A stretch of 25,336 nt of DNA from Thermomucor indicae-seudaticae (GCA_000787465.1 JSYX01000514.1:1-25336); one strand, 5' to 3'. Numbered from the stretch's first letter, positions 9,983-23,588 are shown. Notes: generated by a model not told the origin, from the letters alone. Made by a program: numbers and translations.

Positions 9983-10065
9983 CCGCGAGGGGTATCTGCC
10001 GGGTATAGATGCGAAGGGAAGAAAAAAGAAAAAGAGAGGTGCGGTTGAAGACGGCAAGTTGCGCT

Positions 10066-10085
10066 AAAAAAAAAAAAAAAAAAAA
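10066..10085. repeat. Poly-A tract upstream of VTS1
   Basis: A run of 20 A residues on the plus strand (poly-T on the VTS1 coding strand) lies about 85 bp upstream of its start codon. Poly(dA:dT) tracts at this position commonly mark nucleosome-poor promoters in fungi. Confidence 0.85.
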
Positions 10086-10237
10086 GAAAGAAAAGGGAGC
10101 TTTCTTAAAATGGCCAAGGGAGCGAAAATGGTTGGTCAGCTCCAGGCCATCTTGAAAAACTTTAGACGAAGAAAGTCATCGTACCTGCACCTATGCAAGC
10201 TTTCTTGTCCTTGGTTTTGTGCAAGGCAAGTCATGTG

Positions 10238-10274
<37 letters not shown>
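10238..10274. repeat. Compound (CT)n(CA)n microsatellite
   Basis: About ten CT units are followed directly by about nine CA units. It is non-coding and lies roughly 250 bp upstream of VTS1. Confidence 0.9.
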
Positions 10275-10545
10275 TATCTTGACGAATAACCTCGCAGGGT
10301 GGGTTTATTTGCTCTTATGAAAAGTCCCTTTTGGCGCTGCTGACAAAGACGGTTTGCAGCACTGATTCCATTTTTTCATTTGGCTGGTTTGGGTACAGGA
10401 TGTTCGCACCAGTGTCATCATAAAGTTCTAGCTACAGCGTGCATGAATCATGCCACGTGGGCGATATCCGAAGTCTCTTGCCAGTAATGATGATAGATTT
10501 TCTATTTCCAAGGGCTTGCTACAATCATGCCACTCGGCCAAGATA

Positions 10546-10555
10546 GATATTTAAG
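10546..10555 (+). promoter_or_regulatory. TATA-like element GATATTTAAG without an assigned gene
   Basis: It is identical to the element before the NmrA-like gene. The nearest downstream ATG is at 10678. If it is functional, a rightward transcript unit not captured by my models would start near 10580. Confidence 0.3.
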
Positions 10556-11855
10556 CGGAGGGTGTCCAATGAATGTATTACATACTTTTCTTATCAATAT
10601 TACAAGCATCCTCAAGTCGCACACTCTTTGAAAAGTTATATGATCATGCTGTTCACATCATCGACAAGAGTCCGTCAATGAAGATTATCATCCAGTATCG
10701 AGATATTTGTTTCCCTTTTGACCGGTGATAATCCTACTCGCAAAGCAGACGAAGAAGGTCTTTTATGGATGCAATGAAGGTTGTTTCTAACGGCGAGGGT
10801 ATCTTTTGCCGAGTCACGTGATGGTACGATCTGCCTGTTTGATGATCTATTGAATGCAAATTCTAATGATGATCCTAGGGCTTTCCCCTCTTCATTACGG
10901 GGAGTGTGGGGCTTAAACGGCGGGGATAGGGGTGGGACCTTTTGGTCTTTTTGCAAAGTGAGTCCTGCGATGACCGCAGTGGCTGCCCTTCAGGGGCGTA
11001 CAGGGTAAGTGTAAATGATTGTTTGAAGCAAAATGGCAAATGCATATCCTGATTTCTCTTTTCCGCAATTTATTACCTCTTTTTCGTAAATCGTTTTGTT
11101 TTCTGTGCGCAATATCTTTTGTGCATTACTGCAAATGTTAAAGAGTAAACTTGTAATGCAGCATGCAGTTTCCTTTTCTGTCTCGTCGCTCACAGTTGAG
11201 AATGCAGATCACGTGTTCTTTGATGCATGAACACGCGTCGATGGATGAAAGCAGAATCAACCGACAGGATGAGTTTTTTTTTCGAGCGTCAATGCACCAT
11301 CGCAGATACAATGGCGGCGGTTTTATGCAACCGATGTGGAATATCAGTAAAAGATACAGCTTTGCGCTGTACACCTTTCCTAATAGTTATTACTCACTCT
11401 CTTCTCAATAGAAAAGCTGCCAAGTCGGCGCGCAAGACAAACAGAAGAAGATGAACGGAAAAGGAAAGCTTGAGTCCTTGTAAATAGCTTTCTGTTTGCT
11501 CGTACAACTTGTGGTTCTCTTTGAAGAAGGGAAATCATACCGAAACCTATGTTGGTCTGTCTTTCATATTCCTCGATCTGCGATTACTTTGGACTGATTC
11601 ATTGCGATGAAGAGGCTGTTGCGGACTTGCATTGTGCTTAAGCTCGAAACTGAAACGTTTGAGCTGCGCCACGACAGATGTATCGCTTCCTTTCGGCTTC
11701 TTTGACGCTGTGTAGGCGCGACTTTTGCTGTCAAAGGCAATAAAGGTCAACCCTCAGAGCTGTATTAAGAGGATGTAAGCTTCAGGGCTGGTGCTCAGTA
11801 AAGGGGAAAGAGAATCAAAAGGCGCGATCTTTTTTATACAGCATACACATGTAAA

Positions 11856-11861
11856 TTTATT
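11856..11861 (-). terminator. Polyadenylation signal AATAAA of the CipC-like gene
   Basis: TTTATT on the plus strand reads AATAAA on the minus strand, 115 nt downstream of the stop codon of the CipC-like gene. Confidence 0.5.
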
Positions 11862-11976
11862 GTTTTTTTTTGACATGGACGAGAAAAGAAGCAAATAGCT
11901 ATAGACAAACGGCTCGAGGGCGAGAGCGCAAGCTAGTTTGGCAGGGAAACAGATCGGGAAAGAAAAGAAGACGAAT

Positions 11977-12361
11977 TTAATAGTCTATCACCTCTCTGTC
12001 ATAGTAGGTGTGGAGCTGTTCCTCAGCGTGCTTCTTGGCCTTCACCTTGTCGAGGTAGTTAAGACCCTTGGTCTCGATAAGCCTGTCAACGTAAACACCG
12101 GCGAAACCGGCAAGGAGCTCCTTGGCCTTGGCGTGGTTAGCGGGCTTGCCTTCCTTTTGCAGGTGTTGGTTGTAGGCCTTGGCAGCTTCATAAGCGGCGG
12201 CACCCGCAATCAATTCGTGTGAGAGTTTCGCCTTATGTTCACCCGAGTGGACCTTTTCGTGCTGTTCACCAAAGAATTCAAAGAGACCCCTATACAGTGT
12301 GACCAATACAAGTAAGAACAACGGCCCATTTTCGTCAGCAGGAGGGGGGGGGACTTAACAT
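11977..12361 (-). CDS. CipC-like DUF3759 protein, 2 exons with a split start codon
   Basis: Exon 1 supplies only the AT of the start codon (12361-12360). A 70-nt intron follows (donor GTTAAGT, acceptor TATAG), and exon 2 (12289-11977) begins with the G. The result is a 104-aa protein starting MGLFEFFGEQHEKVH, as expected for the family. Conserved blocks are HKAKLSHELIAGAAAYEAAK, HAKAKELLAGFAGVYVDRLI and ETKGLNYLDKVKAKKHA. CipC was first seen as a concanamycin-induced protein in Aspergillus nidulans, and relatives are small, abundant, stress- or hypha-linked fungal proteins of unknown biochemical role. It has no signal peptide or membrane segment. An unspliced reading would start in frame with MFLLVLVTLYRG, which does not fit the family. 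Confidence 0.88.
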
Positions 12362-12884
12362 GTTGAACGATATTCAAGTGAAATAAGATGCAGATGCAGT
12401 GGGCGCGCCAGTGGTCGTCTCTTTTATAATTAGTTTTTTGTTGCGACGTTGTGTTTCACGCGAGCCACGGCCCGCGTCGTTGCAGGACCATTAATAGACC
12501 TATTTTAACACATGACTGTGACGCATCCATGCCAAGGCCAGAAGTGAAAAGGGCCGGTCATTAGCGCCAAAACGGTAAAAGCCCCAACTTCAAACTTTAA
12601 ACTGCGTGCATACACTGGCGGGAAATCGGTGGCGCGCTGCGCCCATTTTTCGCTTGCTTTTCGTTAAAAGAGGATGCAAAGGAGTCCAGGAATGAACAAC
12701 ATCATCGTATGAACCCGTTCTGTTGCTAGTCGACTTTTGTTTTACTTGCCTTGGAGATGATAAGTCCAAATTTTTGTGGTCCCTTTCCTTCGTATGATCC
12801 CGAGAACAGACAATGGGTTTGTGCCTGAATCAAAATAAGCTATCTCTATGCGTAGCTCCCCAGGCAACTGATTTTAAACCCAGT
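12362..12884. other. Upstream region of the CipC-like gene
   Basis: No coding frame with recognisable similarity. It includes a GCGCGCC-containing segment near 12403 and presumably the promoter of the leftward CipC-like gene. Confidence 0.4.
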
Positions 12885-12947
12885 CTTAGGCTTTCAACGT
12901 TTCAAAGCTTGAAAGCGGGTTTTGGGTGACGCCTTTGAAAGCCTAAG
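12885..12947. repeat. 13-bp perfect inverted repeat with a nested hairpin
   Basis: CTTAGGCTTTCAA at 12885-12897 is exactly complementary to TTGAAAGCCTAAG at 12935-12947. Between the arms sits a smaller hairpin, TTTCAA-AGC-TTGAAA (12900-12914), repeating the CTTTCAA core. The 63-bp unit resembles a very short inverted-repeat element or a structured transcript end. No flanking target-site duplication is obvious by eye. Confidence 0.75.
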
Positions 12948-13099
12948 GAAGCATGTAACGCGCTCGCCTCCCTTAGTCCTCCACCCTTCTGAGTAGTATC
13001 ACTTCTGACTGTCCTTCAATGGGACGCCCGAGGAACGACAATGTCGGTGCAATGGCCTCACCTGTTTGCCGGCTCGAAGGCTTATTTAGTTTGTTATAG

Positions 13100-13306
13100 T
13101 GTGGGGCTCCCGTAACAAATCCAGCTGCCGGTGCGACAGCGCAGGAACTCAAAGAAGCATACCGAAGCCTTACTGAAGAGCAGAAGCGGCAGCTCGAGCA
13201 GAAAGCTGCCGAACTCAATATGCATCCGCCTGCTGCTAGCCGAATCATGGCGTCGTGTCGGCTTAAGACCCCCCCCGCTGGTAGCAATGGAGGAGGTTTT
13301 GGATAA
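13100..13306 (+). pseudogene. Probable remnant of an HMG-box-like gene
   Basis: An open stretch without its own start Met encodes ELKEAYRSLTEEQKRQLEQK followed by AAELN. This resembles the second half of an HMG box (the W-x2-L-S-x-E-E-K-x3-Y...A-A-E pattern), but it lacks the Trp and the first helix. It ends at a TAA in the frame after a poly-C run (13267-13276), beyond which a different frame becomes open (MEEVLDNGSDILLAVLMMRN...). Coding-looking fragments broken by stops continue to about 14250. I read this as a decayed gene. A real gene with several introns is less likely but not excluded. Confidence 0.3.
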
Positions 13307-14584
13307 TGGAAGTGACATTCTCCTCGCCGTCCTGATGATGAGGAATACTCGGCGCCACATCAGGTGTGTCGCTATAGAGCATGTCAAGGAACGGTTGAAT
13401 ACTGATGAACATGAAACCTCTTGTAGTTAAAGCGGATGAAGATGAATGTCAGCGTGGCGTTTATTAGCCGTTGCAAAGCTAGACTGATTTGTTATCAGTC
13501 TAAGGGTGCAACAAGAAAAGCGTATCCTATCTTTTTCAACGAGATCCTCAGACGGGCACGGGTCACTTGAAAGGCTGTTATTGCTGTAGCGGGCTTCTGA
13601 AAACCTTTCGGATGCTGGAACCGACGTCTGCTGACGAAAGGCCATGCGCCAAACTGATTATCCATTGGCGGTGGGCAGGAGTCGTTTACAGTTAGCGACA
13701 ATGGTGTTCGAGTAACGTAAATGATAAATATCGTGTATGTGGGGGGGGGGACAAAGCAGTCTCCTATGTCCATTCTTTTAGTGGACGATGGACGGCATCG
13801 ATATGACACAGATGTTAATGGCATTCCCGGGGGATCGCTCCGTGATGCTTCTTGTACGAGAATCATGTGAGTTGGAAAATTTACGTCTCCATAAATCGCG
13901 TCTAACTGTTCACTTGAGGTCGTTGGATTTTATCTTCAAGTTTGGCGGTGCAAGGAAACCTTATGTTGGTTTCGACGTGAAAAAAGGATCAACCGGCAAT
14001 CGATAGCAGTATGCCAGAGTTGGACGAAATGTGTGTCCTCTGGTGTTGGAGAGTCCAACAGGTTACCCTTCATATGCATTATTGACGTATCTACTTTAAA
14101 GACCGTACACGTCAGTAAGTCAACTGCACTTGATCGAATCGAAGGAGACCCTTTAAGCTGTGAGGATCAGCAGCAATTAGCTGTATGTGATATCCTCCGA
14201 GCCACTTGCCAAAACTGTTCAGTTGGCAAGAAAGAAAGCAGTGTCACGTAGGATACGTTTTGCCGCCAGCATCTTTAGGATTTTGTTGATCATTGTAAAA
14301 GTCATATGGACGGCATTCATCGAGTATCATGGGTAGGGTCGCTTCCAAAGATATGTGGAACCACTACGAACGCTAATTATTAGTAGTTCCGCCAAGCATT
14401 CTCAGGACGATTTGGCGTCGGTGAACAACAGATCGATGCCAAAGAGGCTTAAGCACGGTATATCGACGTAGCTCAAAGTACCTGATTATATGGCATCGAT
14501 CCCAACAGACAATGCGAAAATTGTTCTTTGACGTTCTCGTCATTGAGATAAAACGACTGCATGTGCGAGCAAGCCAAATGATAG
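13307..14584. other. Region with broken open frames after the HMG-like remnant
   Basis: Short plus-strand frames are separated by stops and frame changes, for example 13290-13430, 13788-14006 and about 14033-14251. None matches a family I recognise. A poly-G run lies at 13740-13750. The pattern fits a degraded gene or element. Confidence 0.3.
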
Positions 14585-14626
14585 GGTTCACCACAAGTCA
14601 AGTCGAGTCGAGTCAAGTGGTGAACC
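14585..14626. repeat. 10-bp inverted repeat flanking GAGTC/AAGTC repeats
   Basis: GGTTCACCAC (14585-14594) pairs perfectly with GTGGTGAACC (14617-14626). The 22-base loop is made of four tandem five-base units of the type AAGTC/GAGTC. Confidence 0.75.
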
Positions 14627-15660
14627 TACCAATTGATAAGCGATGAGTGCGAATTGGCCAGAAAATGATGGATCGCCTTTTCTGTGCAGGGGTGCCATCG
14701 CCGGAGGTCTATGGGATTCTCGTCAACGGTAAGCACACCACATGAATACTAATACAGCCCAGGACACAAGTGCTTTACGCACAAAATGGATCTGAAATAG
14801 GAAGCTGTCTACTGATTCAATGGAACTTTGTCAATTCAGTCTTTTGAGAGGGCAACAAAGAGGACCTCTGTATAATTCCAGCCATCGTAATTGCATTTGT
14901 GGGCAGTGACGAAACCTTGTAGACGACGACATGGAAGGAAGATCCAGAGCGGAGAAAAGGATGGCTTTCCAAAGGAAAGCCAAAACTTGTAAACAATTCA
15001 ATAGCTACGCTTATTCAGTGCAGCAGCGTCATTTTGTAACGAGTGCAATTGTTTTATATGATTGATTGATCGTTGAAGGAGGAAAGGGTCGGAGCGAGAT
15101 TGAGCTGTCATGTTCAGAGAGCTTGGATAAGGGAGGAGGGAGAGCGAACAAGTGTAGTCGTTGCCGGGGAGCGGAACAATACGTGAGCAAACATGAACAA
15201 GTGCTTAGCGTTGGTAACAATCAATATAATACAAAGCTGATTGAAATATAAAGTGCGATGGCAATATCATTTCCGTCTGCAAGTAACAAACAGGAAGTTT
15301 GTCCACCACAAGCCGAGGGAGTTGGTCGGGCCTAGGATGGGCCGCAAGTGACCAGAGAATGCTCGTTACAGGGCGTCGAATGCCTTCCAATGTCCTTTGA
15401 TACAGAGGCGCCTTGGCCGCCTTGAGGGCGAGTCAGGTTTGGCTATTAGTAAGTTTGCTTGCATGGCGTGTCGATTAATATGGCCTTTCGACGGCATCAT
15501 CCGTCAGGAACTCGGCGAGTGGGCTTTGTTTCTCGTTAAAGAAGACATTGCGGTAAGCGGTTAGTTTATCAAACGAAGATGGGGGGTTTGTGCGGGCTCC
15601 GAAAATGGCAAGACCGTCTCGATCTCGATAATACTGTACTCTTCTTTCTTTTTCCGTAAT
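14627..15660. other. Non-coding stretch upstream of the citrate carrier gene
   Basis: No protein-coding similarity is seen. A perfect 8-bp hairpin, GGCTTTCC-AAA-GGAAAGCC, lies at 14963-14981. A pyrimidine-rich stretch (about 15637-15655) directly precedes the CTP1 start codon. Confidence 0.45.
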
Positions 15661-16705
15661 ATGTCGAACAAAGACGGCAAGAAGAAAAAGGACCCAGTGT
15701 TTTCGTTAATTTCAGGCACGGTAGCTGGTGCGGTTGAGGGTGTGATTACGTACCCGACCGAGTACGTCAAGACACGGCTGCAACTTCAGGCGGGTGGTAA
15801 GCTACAGCCGGGCGAACCGCGATTCAAGGGGCCGATGGACTGTCTTGTGCAGACGTACAAGAGCCGGGGCATCGGAGCGATTTACACTGGCGTCAGTGCG
15901 CTGGCTATTGGTAATGCCGCCAAGGCTGGAGTGCGGTTTCTGACGTATGACCAAATCGCGAATCAATTAAGGGACGAGCATGGGCAGTTGACGGGAGTGC
16001 GAAGTTTGTTGGCTGGACTGGGGGCTGGTATGACGGAGGCAGCGCTGGTGGTGACGCCGTCCGAGACGATCAAGTAAGCGGATTGTTATCTCAAAAGGGG
16101 GGGAGAAAGAAAAAAAAACCATTGACACACAGCTCTGTTTCTTTAGAACCAAGCTGATCCACGACAAGAATAGCCCGACGCCCAAATACCGCGGATTGAT
16201 ACATGGTACATCGACGATCATTAAAGAAGAAGGATTGGGCGGAATCTATCGAGGTGTTGGACCTGTGATGGCGCGACAGGGTGCGAACAGTGCGATCCGA
16301 TTCAGCTCCTATTCGACATTCAAGTCGTGGCTCCAGGCATGGCGCGGCAAGGGTGCCGATGAACCGTTACCGTCCACGCACACATTTGCTGCGGGTGCCA
16401 TGGCGGGTATCGTCACCGTCTATTCCACCATGCCTCTTGATGTCGTCAAGACCCGCATGCAGGGACTCGACGCGCGGCAGCTCTACAAAAATTCATTCGA
16501 CTGTCTCATCAAGGTCGTCAAGGCAAATGGTGTTTTGTCTCTCTGGAAGGGAACAACGCCACGTCTGGCCAGACTTATCGTAAGTGTTTTTTGTCTGTTC
16601 CTGGGAATTCACTTGTCTAACCAAGAATAATAGTTCTCGGGCGGTATTGTTTTCACTGTCTACGAAAAAGTATATCAGGGTCTATCGTTCTTCAAGTCCC
16701 ATTAG
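15661..16705 (+). CDS. CTP1: Mitochondrial tricarboxylate (citrate) carrier, 3 exons
   Basis: Exons 15661-16073, 16147-16579 and 16634-16705 give 305 aa, the standard size of an SLC25 carrier. Introns are 73 and 54 nt, GT-AG. Three carrier repeats each carry the P-x-[DE]-x2-K/R signature: YPTEYVKTRLQ, TPSETIKTKL (split by intron 1) and MPLDVVKTRMQ. Citrate-carrier features include AIGNAAKAGVRFLTYD, GLGAGMTEAALVVTP, YRGVGPVMARQGANSAIRF, VTVYSTMPLD and FSGGIVFTVYEKV, all matching yeast Ctp1 and human SLC25A1 in order. It exchanges citrate for malate across the inner mitochondrial membrane. In lipid-accumulating fungi this supplies cytosolic acetyl-CoA for fatty acid synthesis. It is convergent with the DESI2 gene; the two coding ends are 186 bp apart. 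Confidence 0.96.
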
Positions 16706-16891
16706 ATAATAATATATCCCAGATGCTTTTCCCCCCTGGAAGATGTCTGGAATAGAGAATATTGTAATGCATCGTAAAAAGCAGAGCAATGTACAAGGTA
16801 TATATATGTGTGTGATAATAATAACCATAGGATATAGAATGTCGTCAGCAAAGGAAATCCAGCCTTTTTCTTCTGTTTTCAAAGCAAACGA

Positions 16892-18240
16892 TCACCCAGA
16901 TGTAGAAGCCGGTTCTTTACTCGAAGGTCGTTCGATTTCCTGTAAAGATGCACTAATGGACAGCTGTGTGGCAGAGCGTATCACTTCAGGACGGCTGCTG
17001 TCAGGCTCTTTAACAGGATTGTCTGCGTTAAGTTCGTCGTCAATCAATGGCGAGGAAGGTCGAACAAGTACAATGCTTTCTCGATCCTGATCGAGTATTG
17101 ATCCAGACGGCCGTCGACTGGACGATAATGGTACTGAGCTTCGTCTGTGGTTTTGATATTGGTAATGATAATGGCGAAATTCGAAAGAAGTGGATGAATG
17201 GCGTGAAGTTGGGCTAGATTGACCAGTGTAAGGTCTCCGACTGTTGCTGCTGGTTGGACTGTTTGGCCGACTTGTTGCTTGTGATGGCGATCCGTAACCC
17301 TGTTCACGATGGTGTCGTCCAGTATGATATCTGCCAGTAGTACCGCTTTTCAAAGGTGTTCTGGAACTGTATGACATTGCAGGAGACGCCGGTTGGCTAC
17401 TACTCGTGACCGAAGTAGGTGACTGGATGGCTACAGATGAAATTAACACACACAGTCATGGGTTGTCGAACGGGATAACTCACGGTCAGTCTCGTATTCA
17501 GGTGGTTCAATCCATTCACTTGGTATGACACAGGGGAACATGGTCCCAAGTTTAGCGGCACGATTGATCCATCCCGGTGCCGATTTTCCGGTTAATCGTT
17601 TACATAACTCGTCCGTGAAGTGATTACAGTTCCTGACATAGACTGGTTATTGTTCGCAATCCTGGTTTGAAGAAAAAGACAAAGAGAAAAATATATACCT
17701 TGTCAGCAAGTTGTATGATGTGCCGACAAATTCTTGTGACAACGTCTGCAAAACCTGGCCAATTTCACTCTCTGAAAGATCTGTATAGCCCATCGAAACC
17801 GATTGTCTGAATATTCATTGTCAATAACACACGAAGGGTAGTAGTGTATCAACTGTGAAAGCCCTTACTTGAACATGACGCCTGGTGGACCTATCTTGGG
17901 TTCAACAGCGAACACTCCTGTCATATTTTCGTATTCGTGACCACCAAAGCAGTACTCGCGTCCAAGAATCTCGACACCAGAATGATAGATCCCTTTGGGC
18001 CAACAAGGTTTTTCTTATTTAATTCAAACTGTCCCATTTTTAGAAACACGATAGCGTTCCTCTTACCAACGCCCAACACGTAACCGATATTCGTAAGCAA
18101 GCTTGGCTCGAGCTAATGAAGAAAGGCTCGCTCATCAACCGAACATAAAATGGTTTTCTGTGCCCAGTTGTTGTAATTCTGTTTACCATGTCGTATACAT
18201 TGATTAGGACTTGAGTGATCAACGAGCATGCGTCGAACAT
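16892..18240 (-). CDS. DESI2: DESI2/PPPDE-family isopeptidase with Ser-rich C-terminal extension, 6 exons
   Basis: Exons in transcription order are 18240-18187, 18112-18067, 17992-17869, 17806-17699, 17632-17484 and 17430-16892, giving 339 aa. All five introns are GT-AG, 53-74 nt. The PPPDE fold runs over residues about 10-160: VLINVYDM, GIYHSGVEILGREYCFGGHE with the catalytic His, YTDLSESEIGQVLQTLSQEF, NLLTRNCNHFTDEL with the catalytic Cys, and WINRAAKLGTMFPCVIPSEW. Human DESI2 ends soon after this motif. Here about 175 further residues follow, rich in Ser, Arg, Pro and Tyr (SRPNSPTSSNSRRPYTGQ and similar) and turning acidic near the end, likely disordered and phosphorylated. Relatives remove SUMO or ubiquitin from proteins; substrates here are unknown. 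The start is uncertain: an in-frame ATG at 18276 is an alternative. It is divergent from CUL2. Confidence 0.9.
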
Positions 18241-18886
18241 TTCCTCTTCAGTTCGTTGGGATATACAATGGTACATTGGAACAGCGATGCTTTACCTCGG
18301 ACCTTGTCCGTATTCTGTGAATTCATGCGTGATTTCCACAATCCATCGCAAACGCTTTCGAACATCAAAGACAACTTGATTGGTGATTCGAGTCTGAGCT
18401 ATTCTACGAGAAGAGAAAGAGGGACGCTATTTTTGATCTTTCCGGTTTGCTCTGCTGAATTTGAAAGCCAGTCAAAAGGGGCCAACTTGACAAAAAATGT
18501 CATTATTGTGTAAGCCGATCACCTGCAATGGATTCCACTGGAAGTAGCACTTGCAGTGCATATACTGAGAGACTGTACAGGAGCAAAACCGGTAAAGAGA
18601 TGATATAGGTCTATGAAAAAAAGCAAATGCCACCGTCCGTCTTTCTTTATTTCCTGATGATGAGTCCATATTGGCAACAGATGTATTATGTTTCAGGCCA
18701 TACTTTTGAGGAACATTTTTGAGCATAACAAGTAACGTGAATGCGCATCTGTCTTGAGCAATTTCAGCGAAAATGGACCGGAGTTTTACAGGCTGTAATG
18801 CGCCGACCATTCCAGGGCATTTTCCCTTTCCTTGAACGGCATATACCCGATCGGCAGTAACGATTAGAAATACATCAACCTCTACA
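18241..18886. promoter_or_regulatory. Shared upstream region of DESI2 and CUL2 genes
   Basis: This 646-bp interval separates two divergent start codons. Open frames inside it on the minus strand run antisense into CUL2 exon 1 and do not form a credible protein. Confidence 0.45.
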
Positions 18887-22042
<3,156 letters not shown>

Positions 22043-22342
22043 TAGAACTGCCACAATTTATCGTCACGGCCTGCCCTGTATAAAACACAGCACTCTGCAC
22101 CATTTAGCTTACGATACATAATTCTTCTTTGCAGATGGTCTTGTTCTTTACTGGGGACGCACACACATATGCCATTTTGCCTGTTTGGTTGAGTATTCCT
22201 TTAGCAAATTTTGTGTCGCTCCATACATCAGCTAGTTCTTGTTTTTATCAATGTACAGGTTTATGTATCAATAACGACTTGCGTGCATGATCGAAGTAAT
22301 GTCTGTATGTACAAAGGGGGATTTCCGGGGAAATAAATTGAT
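22043..22342. other. Intergenic stretch between CUL2 and CENP-K 3' ends
   Basis: A 300-bp gap between converging genes that holds both 3' UTRs. AATAAA on the plus strand at about 22331 lies 290 nt past the CUL2 stop. No gene is seen. Confidence 0.5.
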
Positions 22343-23588
22343 TTACAAGCTAAAGTCGGCGAGTCTAATCTTTGACGAGTCCTCTGGATGTCGCACAGCG
22401 ATCCCTGCTTTTACCAGTGTTTCGATATAAGGTGACCAATATGTTCCACTCGTCAATTGCAGATATGGGTCGTCTGGTTTAAGATACGCAATATTCATCA
22501 GATCCTGGCACACATGGTTAACACATTGCGGCGTTTTTCAAACCTCTTGAAAGGTTCAACTTACCTCAAGGATAAACTTGAGCTCGCACGTGTCGGTATC
22601 TTCATTGTGGCCCTCCACTTGCTGAAATGAAAGGATGAGTTTGGTGGGATATATCCAAGGGGGTTTTTTTTTGAACTTACATCCACTGGATGGGGCGGAA
22701 AGTAATGGTCGACAAAGTCGGTCAAGTCATTCAACACGTCTCGTTGTTTAACAGTGAGATTTGCAATTTTTTCACGATATTCTCTAGAAGATATATATAC
22801 ATAAGCACCCTATACTCATGCATATATAGATAATGAAACACTTGCTTGACTGCACGAAGCCGAGCATCCGGTCGTTGAGCTTCTTCCAGTTTCCGTGTCA
22901 AGACCTCGTGAATCTCATGGCATTCGTTCAAGACCATCTGTTCCCGTGTCAAAGCGTTGGATGCGTCGGCCAATTCTTTGTCGAGTATGTTCCTTGCTTG
23001 ACGCAATCCATCGACGACCTTACATAACATCTCTTTCAACTGAAGTTCAGCGATTGTTTCCTCGGGCCGGACGACAACGTTGATAGCTATGTGTCGATGT
23101 CAAAGATGTTTCATTTCGCGCATGGATGGATGGATCATTACCGTCCAGTTGATTCCGTATTTCCTTGCTCAGTTCGTGTTCTTCATGCCTTAGAACTGAC
23201 AGCCGCTAACAGTTCTGCGTAAGAGATCCAGATAGAAAACGTGTGTTATTTTGGACGGGATACCTTGCGATCAGGATCTTGTCGTGTTTCATATAGTTTA
23301 TGCCGTCCTTCAGCTTTACACTGATCTTCTAGCTACACATTGATTTGGAGCGATGAGCAAGATTCTCTCTCTCTCTGTGTGTCGTTTTGTCGACGGAAAA
23401 AAAACCTCGTGCAGGCGCTTCCATAGTTGATTGCGTTGTTCTTTCTGTGCGTCCAAGATTCTATCGAGAAACTCGCCTCGGAGCGTGCCGTCCTCTGCGC
23501 TGGGGACTTTGCGTTCTGAGCTAATGGTTTCGTCAAAGTCCTGAGCGGCCTTTTCAATGATTGACTTTAATTGGTCTTCGATCCACAT
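22343..23588 (-). CDS. CENPK: CENP-K/Sim4-like inner kinetochore protein, 7 exons
   Basis: Exons in transcription order are 23588-23406, 23332-23264, 23205-23142, 23086-22846, 22783-22681, 22621-22565 and 22504-22343, giving 292 aa (human CENP-K is 269). Most of the protein is charged coiled coil: LWKRLHELEDQCKAEGRHKL, VLRHEEHELSKEIRNQ, RNILDKELADASNAL. The C-terminal third has the CENP-K signature: LTDFVDHYFPPHP, LKFILEDLMN, DPYLQLTSGTYWSPYIETLV and GIAVRHPEDSSKIRLADFSL. CENP-K works with CENP-H in the constitutive centromere-associated network; the fission yeast counterpart is Sim4. Intron 4 (22845-22784) has a GC-AG boundary (AA|GCAAGT), the only choice I found that keeps the frame. Intron 1 starts with a weak GTTTTT donor. 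It is divergent from TAF7 with only 89 bp between start codons. Confidence 0.8.

Larger units (their letters stand above)
9983..11976. other. Long interval between VTS1 and CipC genes with weak gene traces
   Basis: It holds the VTS1 upstream region, a poly-A tract and a CT/CA microsatellite. There is a TATA-like GATATTTAAG at 10546, with a short ATG frame at 10678 (MKIIIQYRDICFPFDR). A strong donor-like GGTAAGTG lies at 11005. A small frame near 11310-11455 starts MAAVLCNRCGISVK and ends in a basic KSARKTNRRR. I could not join these into a convincing gene. CACGTG boxes occur near 10452, 10814 and 11212. Confidence 0.4.
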
